33,354 nucleotides of DNA from a bacterium (GTDB lineage: Bacteria; UBP6; JAFGXH01). This document shows positions 17,030 through 24,918 of this stretch, piece after piece; within the stretch, counting starts at the first letter, position 1; each line of letters opens with the position of its first letter. A model generated the notes under the pieces. It saw only the letters and a list, made by a program, of their open reading frames with translations, searched no databases and was not told where the DNA came from. The DNA lies in assembly GCA_027064085.1 (NCBI GenBank), contig JAMOQH010000149.1, positions 1 through 33,354 on the forward strand, given 5' to 3'. Position numbers and translations under genes: made by a program.

Positions 17030-17530
17030 ATGAAAAAAGGATTATCTCTTTATTCGCAAGAGGCTGTCATCCTATTTGTTTTGTGGTTAGGGCTAACAAG
17101 TTCATTAAATAGACAGGAGCTTATTATTGGAATTTTGATTTCGATTGTCATTCCTTTTTTAACTCCATATCCACTAAGCGATATGGGGCTTAAGTGGCTA
17201 TCTCCCAAAAGGATTTTAGGAGTAGTGCTGTACTTACTTGTATTTTTAAAGGCATTATTTATTGCAAATATTGATGTTGCTAAAAGAGTACTTTCTCCTA
17301 GTTTAAATATTAATCCAGGTATTGTTAAAATCAAGACAAGCTTAAAAACAGATGTTGGTAAAATGTTACTTGCAAACTCAATAACTTTAACTCCAGGTAC
17401 TTTAACTGTAGATATTAGAGATGAATACCTTTATATACATTGGATTGATGTAGAAGTTAAGGATATCGAGAAAGCAACTAAGATTATTGCAGGTGATTTT
17501 GAAAACCTTATTAAGGGTATTGTAGAATGA
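17030..17530 (+). CDS. mrpE: MrpE-like antiporter subunit (MbxA/MbhA)
   Basis: The first gene of the complex, 166 residues. It has two or three N-terminal membrane helices, including 'VLYLLVFLKALFIANIDVAKRVL'-type residues at about 63-85. The MrpE family region follows ('PGIVKIKTSLKTDVGKMLLANSITLTPGTL', about 104-133), ending in a cytoplasmic 'YIHWIDV' segment. MrpE is a small subunit of Na+/H+ antiporter modules; in Mbh and Mbx complexes it belongs to the sodium-translocating part. AGGAGG lies just before the ATG. The stop overlaps the next start (ATGA), as do several junctions in this operon. Identification as part of a redox complex rests on the downstream genes. Confidence 0.93.
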   Translation: MKKGLSLYSQEAVILFVLWLGLTSSLNRQELIIGILISIVIPFLTPYPLSDMGLKWLSPKRILGVVLYLLVFLKALFIANIDVAKRVLSPSLNINPGIVKIKTSLKTDVGKMLLANSITLTPGTLTVDIRDEYLYIHWIDVEVKDIEKATKIIAGDFENLIKGIVE

Positions 17531-17787
17531 ATGAAATGGTATTTTTAATTTTTATAGGTGGAATAGTCTTAGCCATTTTCTTGGCATTTATAAGGCTATT
17601 AAAGGGACCTAGCGTTCCTGATAGAGCAGTAGCATTAGATGCATTAACCACAATTACAACGGCTTTAATGGTTTTGCTAGCTCTTTACATGAAAAGAGGC
17701 ATATTTTTAGATGTTGCTTTAACTTATTCTATAATAGGTTTTATTGGAGTATTATCGCTTGCCAAATTCTTTGAAGGGGGTAAATGA
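17527..17787 (+). CDS. mrpF: MrpF-like antiporter subunit (MbxB/MbhB)
   Basis: An 86-residue, three-helix membrane protein. It has the MrpF/MnhF signature 'RLLKGPSVPDRAVALDALTT' at about residues 23-42, followed by helices ending in 'TYSIIGFIGVLSLAKFFEGG'. MrpF is a small core subunit of the Mrp Na+/H+ antiporter and of the ion-translocating module of Mbh/Mbx complexes. It overlaps the MrpE gene by four bases at the start and the MrpG gene by four bases at the end, typical of tight translational coupling for subunits needed in equal amounts. The length is normal for the family. Confidence 0.94.
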   Translation: MNEMVFLIFIGGIVLAIFLAFIRLLKGPSVPDRAVALDALTTITTALMVLLALYMKRGIFLDVALTYSIIGFIGVLSLAKFFEGGK

Positions 17788-18125
17788 TGGAATATGCTGG
17801 ATTAATATTCGTTTCTATTGGAGTTTTATTTTTGATATTAGGTGCCTTGGGTATTCTTAGGTTTCCTGATTTATTTAATAGAATGCAAGCGGGTACTAAG
17901 GCGACTACTTTTGGTGCGATATTTTCAATTATGGGTGTTGGTTTTCTTGAACCTTCATGGTTGCCTAAAACTTTTATAATTGTGTTGTTTATATTATTAT
18001 CCAATCCAATTAGCAGTCATGCTCTTGCTAGGGCTGCATACAGAAAAGAAAGTAGGCTATGGAAAGATACAGTGGTTGATGAATATGCTGATGTTTTTAA
18101 AACTGATAAAAAGGGGGATGAATAA
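17784..18125 (+). CDS. mrpG: MrpG-like antiporter subunit (MbxC/MbhC)
   Basis: A 113-residue membrane protein of the MrpG/MnhG family, with three predicted helices. The signature 'LGALGILRFPDLFNRMQAGTKATTFG' lies at about residues 20-45, then 'NPISSHALARAAYR' near residues 73-86. The hydrophilic C-terminus ends in acidic and Lys-rich residues. It completes the E-F-G trio that opens both Mrp antiporter and Mbh/Mbx operons. It overlaps mrpF by four bases, and its stop directly abuts the next ATG without a gap. The AGGGGG-like purine stretch near its end probably serves as ribosome-binding site for the next gene. Confidence 0.94.
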   Translation: MMEYAGLIFVSIGVLFLILGALGILRFPDLFNRMQAGTKATTFGAIFSIMGVGFLEPSWLPKTFIIVLFILLSNPISSHALARAAYRKESRLWKDTVVDEYADVFKTDKKGDE

Positions 18126-18371
18126 ATGGTATTAATGCTCTTACAAATCTTTCTTCTGATTTTAATGCTTATTGCAGCGATATTTACTGTTGCCTATAAA
18201 GACTTAATGAACTCAGTAATTGTTTCTGGATTTATAAGTTTAGGTGCGAGTTTATTGTTTTATTTTTTACAAGCACCAGATGTTGCGTTAACAGAAGCGG
18301 CAATAGGAACAGGTTTAACTACTTATATATTTGTTGTAACTATCCGTAAAACAGAAAGGATGGAAAAATGA
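18126..18371 (+). CDS. MbhD/MbxD-like membrane subunit (DUF4040, MrpA C-terminal type)
   Basis: An 81-residue protein with two to three membrane helices. It carries the MbhD motif 'LQAPDVALTEAAIGTGLTTYIFV' region at about residues 49-71. This piece corresponds to part of the C-terminus of the large MrpA subunit; in Mbh/Mbx operons it is a separate small gene, as here. A full MrpA is absent, which separates this operon from a plain Mrp antiporter and supports a redox-linked complex. The next gene overlaps by four bases. Confidence 0.9.
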   Translation: MVLMLLQIFLLILMLIAAIFTVAYKDLMNSVIVSGFISLGASLLFYFLQAPDVALTEAAIGTGLTTYIFVVTIRKTERMEK

Positions 18372-19111
18372 AAAAAATAATAGCAACGCTGATACTTTTA
18401 GTTTTTACATTTTATACTTATAACACAATAAAAGGTTTTAGGTTTGGACATGACTTTTTGAATGCAAAAACTAATAATAAGAAAATTTCACAAAAAATAG
18501 AGCCTGCAGGTAAACATTATTTGGAAAATAATAAACTTGAAAACAATGCTTCAAATGTTGTTACATCAATTGTCGTCTCCTATAGAGGGTTTGATACTCT
18601 TGGTGAAGTTACTGTGCTGTTTTTAGCCGCAACTGGCTTAGGGGTAATTTTAACTCTTACAAAAAAAGAAGATGACGATGAAAATGAAAATGATAGTTCT
18701 GAAGGAGAGCCTAGCTTAATTGTTAAAACGGCATCAAGGATTTTATTTCCTTTGATTTTTATTTTTGGTGCATATGTGTTCATTCATGGTCACTTAACTC
18801 CGGGTGGAGGTTTTCAAGGTGGTACAATTATTGCATCTGCATATTTAATGATGTTTCTAAGTTATAGTAATTTTAAAATTAATCATTCAATATTTAAATC
18901 AATTGAAAGCATGAGTGGGTTAACCTTTATAAGTATTGGCCTTGTTGGATTAATCGGTTTTGGGATTTTTTTAAAATTAAATTTAATACCAATGGGTGTA
19001 TTTAACACTCTTTTTAGTGCGGGGCTAATTCCAATTGTATATATTATTGTTGGTTTTAAAGTAGGCAGTGAATTAACGGCTGTGGTAGATAGTTATAGGG
19101 AGAATTGGTAA
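18368..19111 (+). CDS. Fusion of MbhE-like and MrpB (MbhF)-like membrane subunits
   Basis: A 247-residue protein that joins two subunits. The N-terminal third (1-100) has one helix, a hydrophilic stretch and 'SYRGFDTLGEVTVLFLAATG', matching the MbhE/MrpA-end type. A highly acidic linker (about 100-113, nearly all Asp/Glu/Asn) follows. Residues 117-247 are MrpB/MnhB-like, with 'RILFPLIFIFGAYVFIHGHLTPGGGFQGG' near 125-153 and three further helices. In Pyrococcus Mbh these are separate genes E and F, whereas the Mbx nomenclature has no separate E, consistent with a joined form. The stop overlaps the next ATG (TAATG). It belongs to the ion-translocating module. Confidence 0.88.
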   Translation: MKKIIATLILLVFTFYTYNTIKGFRFGHDFLNAKTNNKKISQKIEPAGKHYLENNKLENNASNVVTSIVVSYRGFDTLGEVTVLFLAATGLGVILTLTKKEDDDENENDSSEGEPSLIVKTASRILFPLIFIFGAYVFIHGHLTPGGGFQGGTIIASAYLMMFLSYSNFKINHSIFKSIESMSGLTFISIGLVGLIGFGIFLKLNLIPMGVFNTLFSAGLIPIVYIIVGFKVGSELTAVVDSYRENW

Positions 19112-19479
19112 TGAGTTGGGTTGAAACAGTTTACAATTACTCCTATTTTGTAGGAGCTTTTGGGCTTATTATGATAGGTTTATATGCCGTAATGGTAAAG
19201 ACAAATCTTATCAAAATTTTAATAGGAATAAATTTAATTGATGTTGGTGTTAATATTTTTTTAGTATCTTTAGGTTATATAAAGGGTAAAGGTGCTCCGA
19301 TATTTTCAAATGCTAGTGTTACACCTGCAAATTCAATTGATCCTATTCCACAAGCATTAGTGCTTACCGCAATTGTTATAGGTGTCGCAGTAACGGCATT
19401 GTCGTTATCAGTAATTATAAAATTATATCAACACTATAAAACTCTTGATATATCTAAAATTAGGGAGATGAGATGGTAG
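19111..19479 (+). CDS. mrpC: MrpC-like (NuoK-related) antiporter subunit (MbxG/MbhG)
   Basis: A 122-residue, three-helix protein of the MrpC/NuoK family. The signature 'GLIMIGLYAVMVKTNLIKILIGINLIDVGVN' spans about residues 16-46, and 'DPIPQALVLTAIVIGVAVTALSL' lies near 78-100. An upstream TTG at 19105 opens the same frame, but the ATG at 19111 overlaps the preceding stop as TAATG and has AGGGAG upstream, so I choose it. NuoK-like subunits pair with the large antiporter subunits to form the proton or sodium path. The next gene (MrpD) begins seven bases before this stop. Confidence 0.93.
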   Translation: MSWVETVYNYSYFVGAFGLIMIGLYAVMVKTNLIKILIGINLIDVGVNIFLVSLGYIKGKGAPIFSNASVTPANSIDPIPQALVLTAIVIGVAVTALSLSVIIKLYQHYKTLDISKIREMRW

Positions 19480-20960
19480 ATTATGCAATTTTACTTATAG
19501 CACTGCCTCTTTTTGCTGCTTTTCTAATACCTCTAGTGGCAATGGTAAATAAAAATTGGCCTAAATATATTCCAATTTTAGTTACAGCATTTAACTCAGT
19601 GTTATCAATAAATTTATTATTATATTTAAATGCTCATAACGGAACGCCTTTTATTGTTAAAATTGGTGGGTTTATACCTCCTTTTGGTATTAACTTATTT
19701 ATTGGCTATCTAGCTATAATATTACTAATGTTAATTTCATTTGTCGGTTTAATGATTTCGTTATATACCATCAATACCGTTAAAGATGCAGAAAGTCGTT
19801 ATTATATGTTATTTATTTTACTCCTTATGGGAGTTACAGGGCTTGTCATAACAGGTGATTTATTTAACATGTTTGTATTTTTAGAAATAACTAGTATTTC
19901 AGCATATTCACTAACTGCATATAAAAGAGATGGTTTAAGTTTAGAAGCATCAATGAAGTACATTCTTATTGGTTCCCTTGCTTCTGTTTTTGTGTTAATA
20001 GGAATAGGAGTTATTTATTATTCAACTCACACATTGAATATTGCAGATATTTCTAATCATATAAATACTGTTCCTAAATATATTAAAATGTTCTCACTAT
20101 CAATGCTTTTGATTGGCTTAGCAATAGAAGCAGAATTATTTCCAGTAAATGGATGGGTACCTGATGTGTATCAAGCTTCTCCAACACCTGTAACAACTAT
20201 TTTTAGTTCAATTGTTGTGAAAGCAACTATTTATGTGTTTTTTAGAGTTTTATTTACTGTTTTTAGGGCAGATTTAACTGTTATGAATTTTGTAATGGGG
20301 CTTGGAGTGATAACATTATTGATTGGTGAAATTTCCGCATTAAAACAAGTAAATATAAAAAGAATGCTTGCGTATTCTTCAATTGGTCAAGTTGGATTAA
20401 TTGTAATTGCAATTTCTTCGTATAGTAGTATGGGGGTTGCTGGTGGTATTTATCAAATGATAAATCATGCAATTTTTAAAGGTATTTTATTCTTAGGTAC
20501 GGCCTATATGATAACTTCAGTATCTGGCACTGGTAAAATATCAGATTTAAAGGGAATTGCACAAAAAATGCCAATATCTTCTTTTATTGTGTCATTTAGT
20601 ATTATTGCATTGCTAGGAGTACCACCGTTAACGGGCTTTTGGGCTAAAATGATGATTTTGTCATCTGTAATGTCAAGTGGACACCAGATAATTGTTGCAT
20701 TAATTTTGTTTGCAACTGTTGTTGAAGCTGTTTACTACTTAAAATTTATTGCTGTAATTTATGATAGTAGTGAAATAACCAATAGCTTTAAATCAACAAT
20801 TAAATTTAATAAAATTGTTCCTATTGTTTTATTTGCACTTACAATCATACTATTTAGTGTTGTTCCTCAATTCTTGGTTAAATTTCAAGATGTTTTATTG
20901 AAAGCGGCAAATGAATTAACAAATGTTAGTTCTTATATTTCAATTGTATTAGGTAGTTAA
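19473..20960 (+). CDS. mrpD: MrpD-like antiporter subunit (MbxH/MbhH; NuoL/M/N family)
   Basis: A 495-residue protein with about 14 membrane helices, the first of two large antiporter subunits in the operon. Motifs of the proton-translocating NuoL/M/N family are seen: the helix-5 glutamate E138 in 'FVFLEITSISAYSL', 'PVNGWVPDVYQASPTPVT', the helix-7 lysine K250 in 'IVVKATIYV', 'KRMLAYSSIGQVG' and 'INHAIFKGILFL' with its His. The length matches MrpD (about 490-500). All charged residues normally needed for ion movement appear intact. It overlaps the MrpC-like gene by seven bases and is followed after nine bases by the second antiporter-like subunit. Confidence 0.95.
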   Translation: MVDYAILLIALPLFAAFLIPLVAMVNKNWPKYIPILVTAFNSVLSINLLLYLNAHNGTPFIVKIGGFIPPFGINLFIGYLAIILLMLISFVGLMISLYTINTVKDAESRYYMLFILLLMGVTGLVITGDLFNMFVFLEITSISAYSLTAYKRDGLSLEASMKYILIGSLASVFVLIGIGVIYYSTHTLNIADISNHINTVPKYIKMFSLSMLLIGLAIEAELFPVNGWVPDVYQASPTPVTTIFSSIVVKATIYVFFRVLFTVFRADLTVMNFVMGLGVITLLIGEISALKQVNIKRMLAYSSIGQVGLIVIAISSYSSMGVAGGIYQMINHAIFKGILFLGTAYMITSVSGTGKISDLKGIAQKMPISSFIVSFSIIALLGVPPLTGFWAKMMILSSVMSSGHQIIVALILFATVVEAVYYLKFIAVIYDSSEITNSFKSTIKFNKIVPIVLFALTIILFSVVPQFLVKFQDVLLKAANELTNVSSYISIVLGS

Positions 20961-20969
20961 GGAGTCAAT

Positions 20970-22838
20970 GTGAATGTTTTAAGAACTATTGCTTTGATAT
21001 TAAGCTTGGGCTTTTTATCATCTATATTGTTTTATAAAATTAGAGAATTAAGAAATCTTTCAATAATTGCATCGTTATCTGTTGCTTTAGGGTTTGTAAT
21101 AAAATTTTTTGGTATATATACTGGAATAAAAAGAGCTTTTTCTTATAAAGACTTATTTTATTTTAAATTTGATGCTTTTTCTAACTTTTTTGTGGTTTTA
21201 ATACTTGGGGTAGGGCTTTTAGCTATTCTTGCATCATGGAATTACATGAAAGAAAAAAAAGGTGAAACATTTTTCTATGTTTTCTTTATGCTAACTATTT
21301 TAGGAATGGTTGGATTAGTGTATTCAAGAGATATGTTATCGTTTTTTATTGGTTGGGAAGTAATGACCATGGGTTCATTTTTAGTTATTCTTCAAAGTAA
21401 TGAAAAGGATAGATTTAAGTTTGCATTGAGGTATTTTATAATTAGTTTGATTGGAGCTTATTCACTATTATGGTCTATGTTTATTATCTATAATAAAGTA
21501 CATAGCTTTAAATTTTCTGCATTCAATTCATCAGTTTTTACAAAGGGAGAATTAACAACTTTACTTATAACTATTTCCATAGGCTTTCTAATAAAAGCTG
21601 CAATTATGCCTTTTCATACTTGGGCATCTGGGGCATATAGCCGTTCACCCTTAACTTTTACGGCATTCTTTTCTGGTGCAATGAGTAAAATGGGAATTTA
21701 TGGGCTGTTTATCTTTTTATATGGAAGTATTGGGCTTTCTGCAATATATAAAACTGGTTATAATGAATTCTTTCAAACATCATATTTTCAATATACTTTA
21801 GTTTGGTTAGGTGTTATTACTGCATTTCTTGGGACATTAAGAGCGATACTGTCTGAAGACATAAGAGTAATGCTTGCATATTCATCTGTAGGGCAATTAG
21901 GTTACATGCTTATTGGTATAGGATTAGGCTCTACTCTTGGATTAACTGCAACATTATTTCATGTTGTAACTCACGGATTGTTTAAAACCTCTTTATTTAT
22001 AGTAGTTGCTGCAATTATTCATAGAACTGGTAAAACAAAATTTCACGAATTGGGTGGCTTAATTAACAATATGCCTATTGCTTTTATTGCAACATTAATT
22101 TCAATTATAACTCTTGCGGGTATTCCTCCATTAGGTGGTTTTGCAACAAAATGGTTGCTATATGAGGCTATGATAGAAAAGAGAATGTTTTTTGCAACTG
22201 CAATTACAATGTTAGCAAGTATTGGAGCTTTTTTATATGCTTACAGGTTAATACAAAACTTATTTTTAGGTCAAAGAAAATTAGAACATGATGATGTTAA
22301 ACCTGCACCATTAACTATGCAAATTGCAATGCTCATTCCTGCTTTAGGTATGGTGTTTTTAGGTTTCTTTCCTAATTTATTAATAAAATATACCAATTTA
22401 TTTATAGAACTAATAAATATTGACTTTTTTAAATTAGGTGTTAAAGTAACTGATACAGCTTTTACTAATTCTTATGGGTATTGGAATGCTTTTTATTTGG
22501 GTTCTGCTGTTGTTATAATATTTATTGTTTCAACAATTTACTACAATCTTCAAAGAAGAGCTAAAATTTATAAAATTGGGCAGTTAGATATTTATACTGC
22601 TGGAGAGTATGTTACTAGAGAAACTCCTCTAAATTATTCATTTAATTTTTATGGTTTTATTTTTGATTCATTAAAACCCGCTATTAAATACAGTGTGACT
22701 AATTTTATAACAAGGATTTCAAAAGAGTTTATTGCCTTGTCTGATTTTGTGAGAAGAATATATACTGGAAATGGCCAACATTATGCTATTTTTACAATGA
22801 TTTTTACAATAATTACTTTAATATACTTTTTATCTTAG
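20970..22838 (+). CDS. Second large antiporter subunit (MbxH'-like; NuoL/HyfB family)
   Basis: A 622-residue membrane protein starting at GTG with GGAG five bases upstream; an ATG two bases earlier runs straight into a stop. Family motifs include the key glutamate E130 in 'FFIGWEVMTMGSF', 'MPFHTWASGAYSRSP', 'SGAMSKMGIYG', 'VMLAYSSVGQLGYM' and 'HVVTHGLFKTSLF'. The C-terminal extension past about residue 500 includes further helices, as in NuoL. Mbh hydrogenase has only one large antiporter subunit. A second one here matches the H' of Mbx and would add a second ion path, so more ions could be moved per electron pair. It is followed eight bases later by the NuoH-like gene. Confidence 0.92.
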   Translation: MNVLRTIALILSLGFLSSILFYKIRELRNLSIIASLSVALGFVIKFFGIYTGIKRAFSYKDLFYFKFDAFSNFFVVLILGVGLLAILASWNYMKEKKGETFFYVFFMLTILGMVGLVYSRDMLSFFIGWEVMTMGSFLVILQSNEKDRFKFALRYFIISLIGAYSLLWSMFIIYNKVHSFKFSAFNSSVFTKGELTTLLITISIGFLIKAAIMPFHTWASGAYSRSPLTFTAFFSGAMSKMGIYGLFIFLYGSIGLSAIYKTGYNEFFQTSYFQYTLVWLGVITAFLGTLRAILSEDIRVMLAYSSVGQLGYMLIGIGLGSTLGLTATLFHVVTHGLFKTSLFIVVAAIIHRTGKTKFHELGGLINNMPIAFIATLISIITLAGIPPLGGFATKWLLYEAMIEKRMFFATAITMLASIGAFLYAYRLIQNLFLGQRKLEHDDVKPAPLTMQIAMLIPALGMVFLGFFPNLLIKYTNLFIELINIDFFKLGVKVTDTAFTNSYGYWNAFYLGSAVVIIFIVSTIYYNLQRRAKIYKIGQLDIYTAGEYVTRETPLNYSFNFYGFIFDSLKPAIKYSVTNFITRISKEFIALSDFVRRIYTGNGQHYAIFTMIFTIITLIYFLS

Positions 22839-22846
22839 GAGAATAG

Positions 22847-23755
22847 ATGAGTACTGATTCAATGTATCGTCTTTTAGTAACGATTGCTGTTATATTAGGA
22901 AGCATAATATATGGTTTCTTTATTAATTCTTTAGCAAGAAGAATAACTGCAAGAGTACAAAATAGAATGGGGCCACCTTTAAAGCAGCCGTTTATTGATG
23001 TAATAAAATTATATAGTAAAAGAACTTTTGTTACTCATGGCATAATGCAAACACTTGGGCCTATATTAATGTTAACAGGTATTATTTCAACTTTAATATT
23101 AATACCTTATGGTAAAGGATATTTAACATTATATAGTTCAAATGGTGATTTAATAACTATTTTATATATTATGACATTTGGACAGTTGGCAATGGCACTT
23201 GCTGTAGGGCAAGCTGGTAATCCTTATGGAACAATTGGTGTAGCAAGAGGATTAACTAGAATGTTTGGTTATGAATTACCATTGATTTTAGCATTAATAT
23301 CTTTAATTGCTTTAAACCATTCTGCTGATGTAAATGTTATTATTGCTAATCAGCATGGAGGTATTGCAAATTGGAATGCATTTAGACATCCTTTTGTTGG
23401 AATTACTGCATTGTTGGCAATGTTAGGAATGATGAGTTATCAACCCTTTGATAATGCATCAGCTCCTGCCGAAGTTGCAAGTGGACCAATTACTGAGTTT
23501 GGTGGTAAATTTATGGCAATAATGATGACTACAAATGCTATGTTTGTAGTTGCTAAATTGGCATTATTGGTTGATTTATTTTTTGGTGGAGCAAGTAATA
23601 TATTTATACTTGCTTTAAAAATATTTTTATTATATTTATACCCTCTTTTTGTTGGGCTCGTTTTTCCAAGATTTGCAATGGAAGATACCTTTTTGTTTTT
23701 CTGGAAATGGCCTACTCTAATAGGATTTATTGGTTTGGCAATAGCAATTTTTTAA
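22847..23755 (+). CDS. NuoH-like membrane anchor subunit (MbxM)
   Basis: A 302-residue protein with about eight membrane helices, of the NuoH/complex I subunit 1/MbhM family. 'RRITARVQNRMGPPLKQPFIDVIKLY' (about 25-50) contains the family's 'RxQNRxGP' loop, and 'NPYGTIGVARGLTRMFGYELPL' and 'PFDNASAPAEVASGPITEFGGK' carry the conserved acidic loops facing the redox arm. This subunit couples electron transfer to the antiporter modules. Its place before the NuoB-like gene, rather than after the catalytic subunit, follows the Mbx order; in Pyrococcus Mbh the M gene comes near the end. AGGAG lies just before the ATG. Confidence 0.94.
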   Translation: MSTDSMYRLLVTIAVILGSIIYGFFINSLARRITARVQNRMGPPLKQPFIDVIKLYSKRTFVTHGIMQTLGPILMLTGIISTLILIPYGKGYLTLYSSNGDLITILYIMTFGQLAMALAVGQAGNPYGTIGVARGLTRMFGYELPLILALISLIALNHSADVNVIIANQHGGIANWNAFRHPFVGITALLAMLGMMSYQPFDNASAPAEVASGPITEFGGKFMAIMMTTNAMFVVAKLALLVDLFFGGASNIFILALKIFLLYLYPLFVGLVFPRFAMEDTFLFFWKWPTLIGFIGLAIAIF

Positions 23756-23773
23756 AATAATGGAGTATCCAAT

Positions 23774-24355
23774 ATGGATGATTTAAAAAGACCAACGTTA
23801 GATTCAGATTTTACTTGTGATATGGCCTTTAATAAAATAACTAAATGGGCTCAAAAAAATTCTTTATGGTTACTTGCTTATGGTACGGGTTGTGGAGCAA
23901 TTGAACTTTCTCCAACAATGACATCAAGATATGATTGGTCTAGATTAGGTATAAGAGGTTCTGCAACCCCTCGTCAGGCAGATTTACTGCTGATAACTGG
24001 TTATTTATCTACGAAAACATTAAAAAGAGTGATTAGAAGTTATGAGCAAATGCAAGACCCTAAGTATGTGATTGGATTTGGTTCATGTACAATAAATGGT
24101 GGAATGTACTATGATTCTTATAATACAATTAAGCAATTAGATTTATATATACCTGTAGATGTGTATATTAATGGTTGTATGCCACGTCCAGAAGCTGTAT
24201 TATCCGGATTAGCATATTTAAAAGATAAAATTGGTGATAAAAAAGCTGATGGTTGGATTAAATATAAGCAAAACTTTGAGTGGTATAGGGAAAATCAGAA
24301 AAAAATTCTCAAAAGTTTTAATGGTGATAATATGCCAGACAAGTATAATTGGTAG
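23774..24355 (+). CDS. NuoB-like small electron-transfer subunit (MbxJ)
   Basis: A 193-residue soluble subunit of the NuoB / NiFe-hydrogenase small-subunit family that should hold the [4Fe-4S] cluster nearest the catalytic subunit. Motifs: 'YGTGCGAIELSP' (C40), 'IGFGSCTINGGMY' (C105) and 'YINGCMPRPEAVLSGL' (C135). NuoB has two adjacent Cys at the first motif and hydrogenases have CxxC; here Gly41 stands where a second Cys is expected, so only three ligands remain (C15 lies in an unrelated segment). Three-Cys binding would leave one iron open, as reported for the sulfane reductase MBS, which I recall as having a site-differentiated cluster. The start has GGAG upstream. Confidence 0.93.
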   Translation: MDDLKRPTLDSDFTCDMAFNKITKWAQKNSLWLLAYGTGCGAIELSPTMTSRYDWSRLGIRGSATPRQADLLLITGYLSTKTLKRVIRSYEQMQDPKYVIGFGSCTINGGMYYDSYNTIKQLDLYIPVDVYINGCMPRPEAVLSGLAYLKDKIGDKKADGWIKYKQNFEWYRENQKKILKSFNGDNMPDKYNW

Positions 24356-24363
24356 GAGAAATT

Positions 24364-24918
24364 ATGGGATTTTCGAAATTAACTGAAACAAAAGTTCTCC
24401 TTAAGCAATATTTTAAGGATATTATATCCATAGAAGAAGGTGGAGAGCAAAGACTAATTATAGATTTACAGAGTAAAGATATTACTTCTATGATTAATCA
24501 TTTAAAAGACTTTATGGACTTTAAGCATTTGAGTATGATTTCATGTGTTGATTGGCCTGAAGAAAATAAATTTGAGATTGTTTACATATTAACATCATAT
24601 AGTAAAAATATTGTTTTAATGCTTAAAACTAAAATAGACAGAAAAAATCCAAAATTACAGTCAATAATGAGCTTATGGCCACAAGCTGTAACTTATGAAA
24701 TTGAACTTAATGAAATGTTTGGAGTCTTCTTTGAAGGAAATGATAGAATGGGAGAAGAATTTATTCTTGAAGATTGGGATGATATTCCTCCAATGAGAAG
24801 GGATTTTGATAGTTTAGAGTATGCAAATAAGAATTTTAAATTTAGAGATGAAAGAAAAGATAAAAAAATAATAAGAGAATTTATCTCCGAACATTATGAT
24901 GAATGGAGGAAAAAATAA
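24364..24918 (+). CDS. NuoC-like (30-kDa) subunit (MbxK)
   Basis: A 184-residue soluble subunit of the complex I 30-kDa / NuoC family. The conserved C-terminal motif region reads 'EIELNEMFGVFFEGN' then 'EFILEDWDDIPPMRRDF' (about 110-150), matching the family's E-R-E-x-x-D-x-x-G-I and L-x-x-x-P-x-R-x-D-F pattern in relaxed form. It braces the catalytic subunit and carries no cofactor in the family. The frame also opens at a TTG (24349) inside the NuoB-like gene, but the ATG at 24364 has TAGGAG eight bases upstream and avoids the overlap, so I choose it. The next gene's ATG follows the stop directly. Confidence 0.92.
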   Translation: MGFSKLTETKVLLKQYFKDIISIEEGGEQRLIIDLQSKDITSMINHLKDFMDFKHLSMISCVDWPEENKFEIVYILTSYSKNIVLMLKTKIDRKNPKLQSIMSLWPQAVTYEIELNEMFGVFFEGNDRMGEEFILEDWDDIPPMRRDFDSLEYANKNFKFRDERKDKKIIREFISEHYDEWRKK

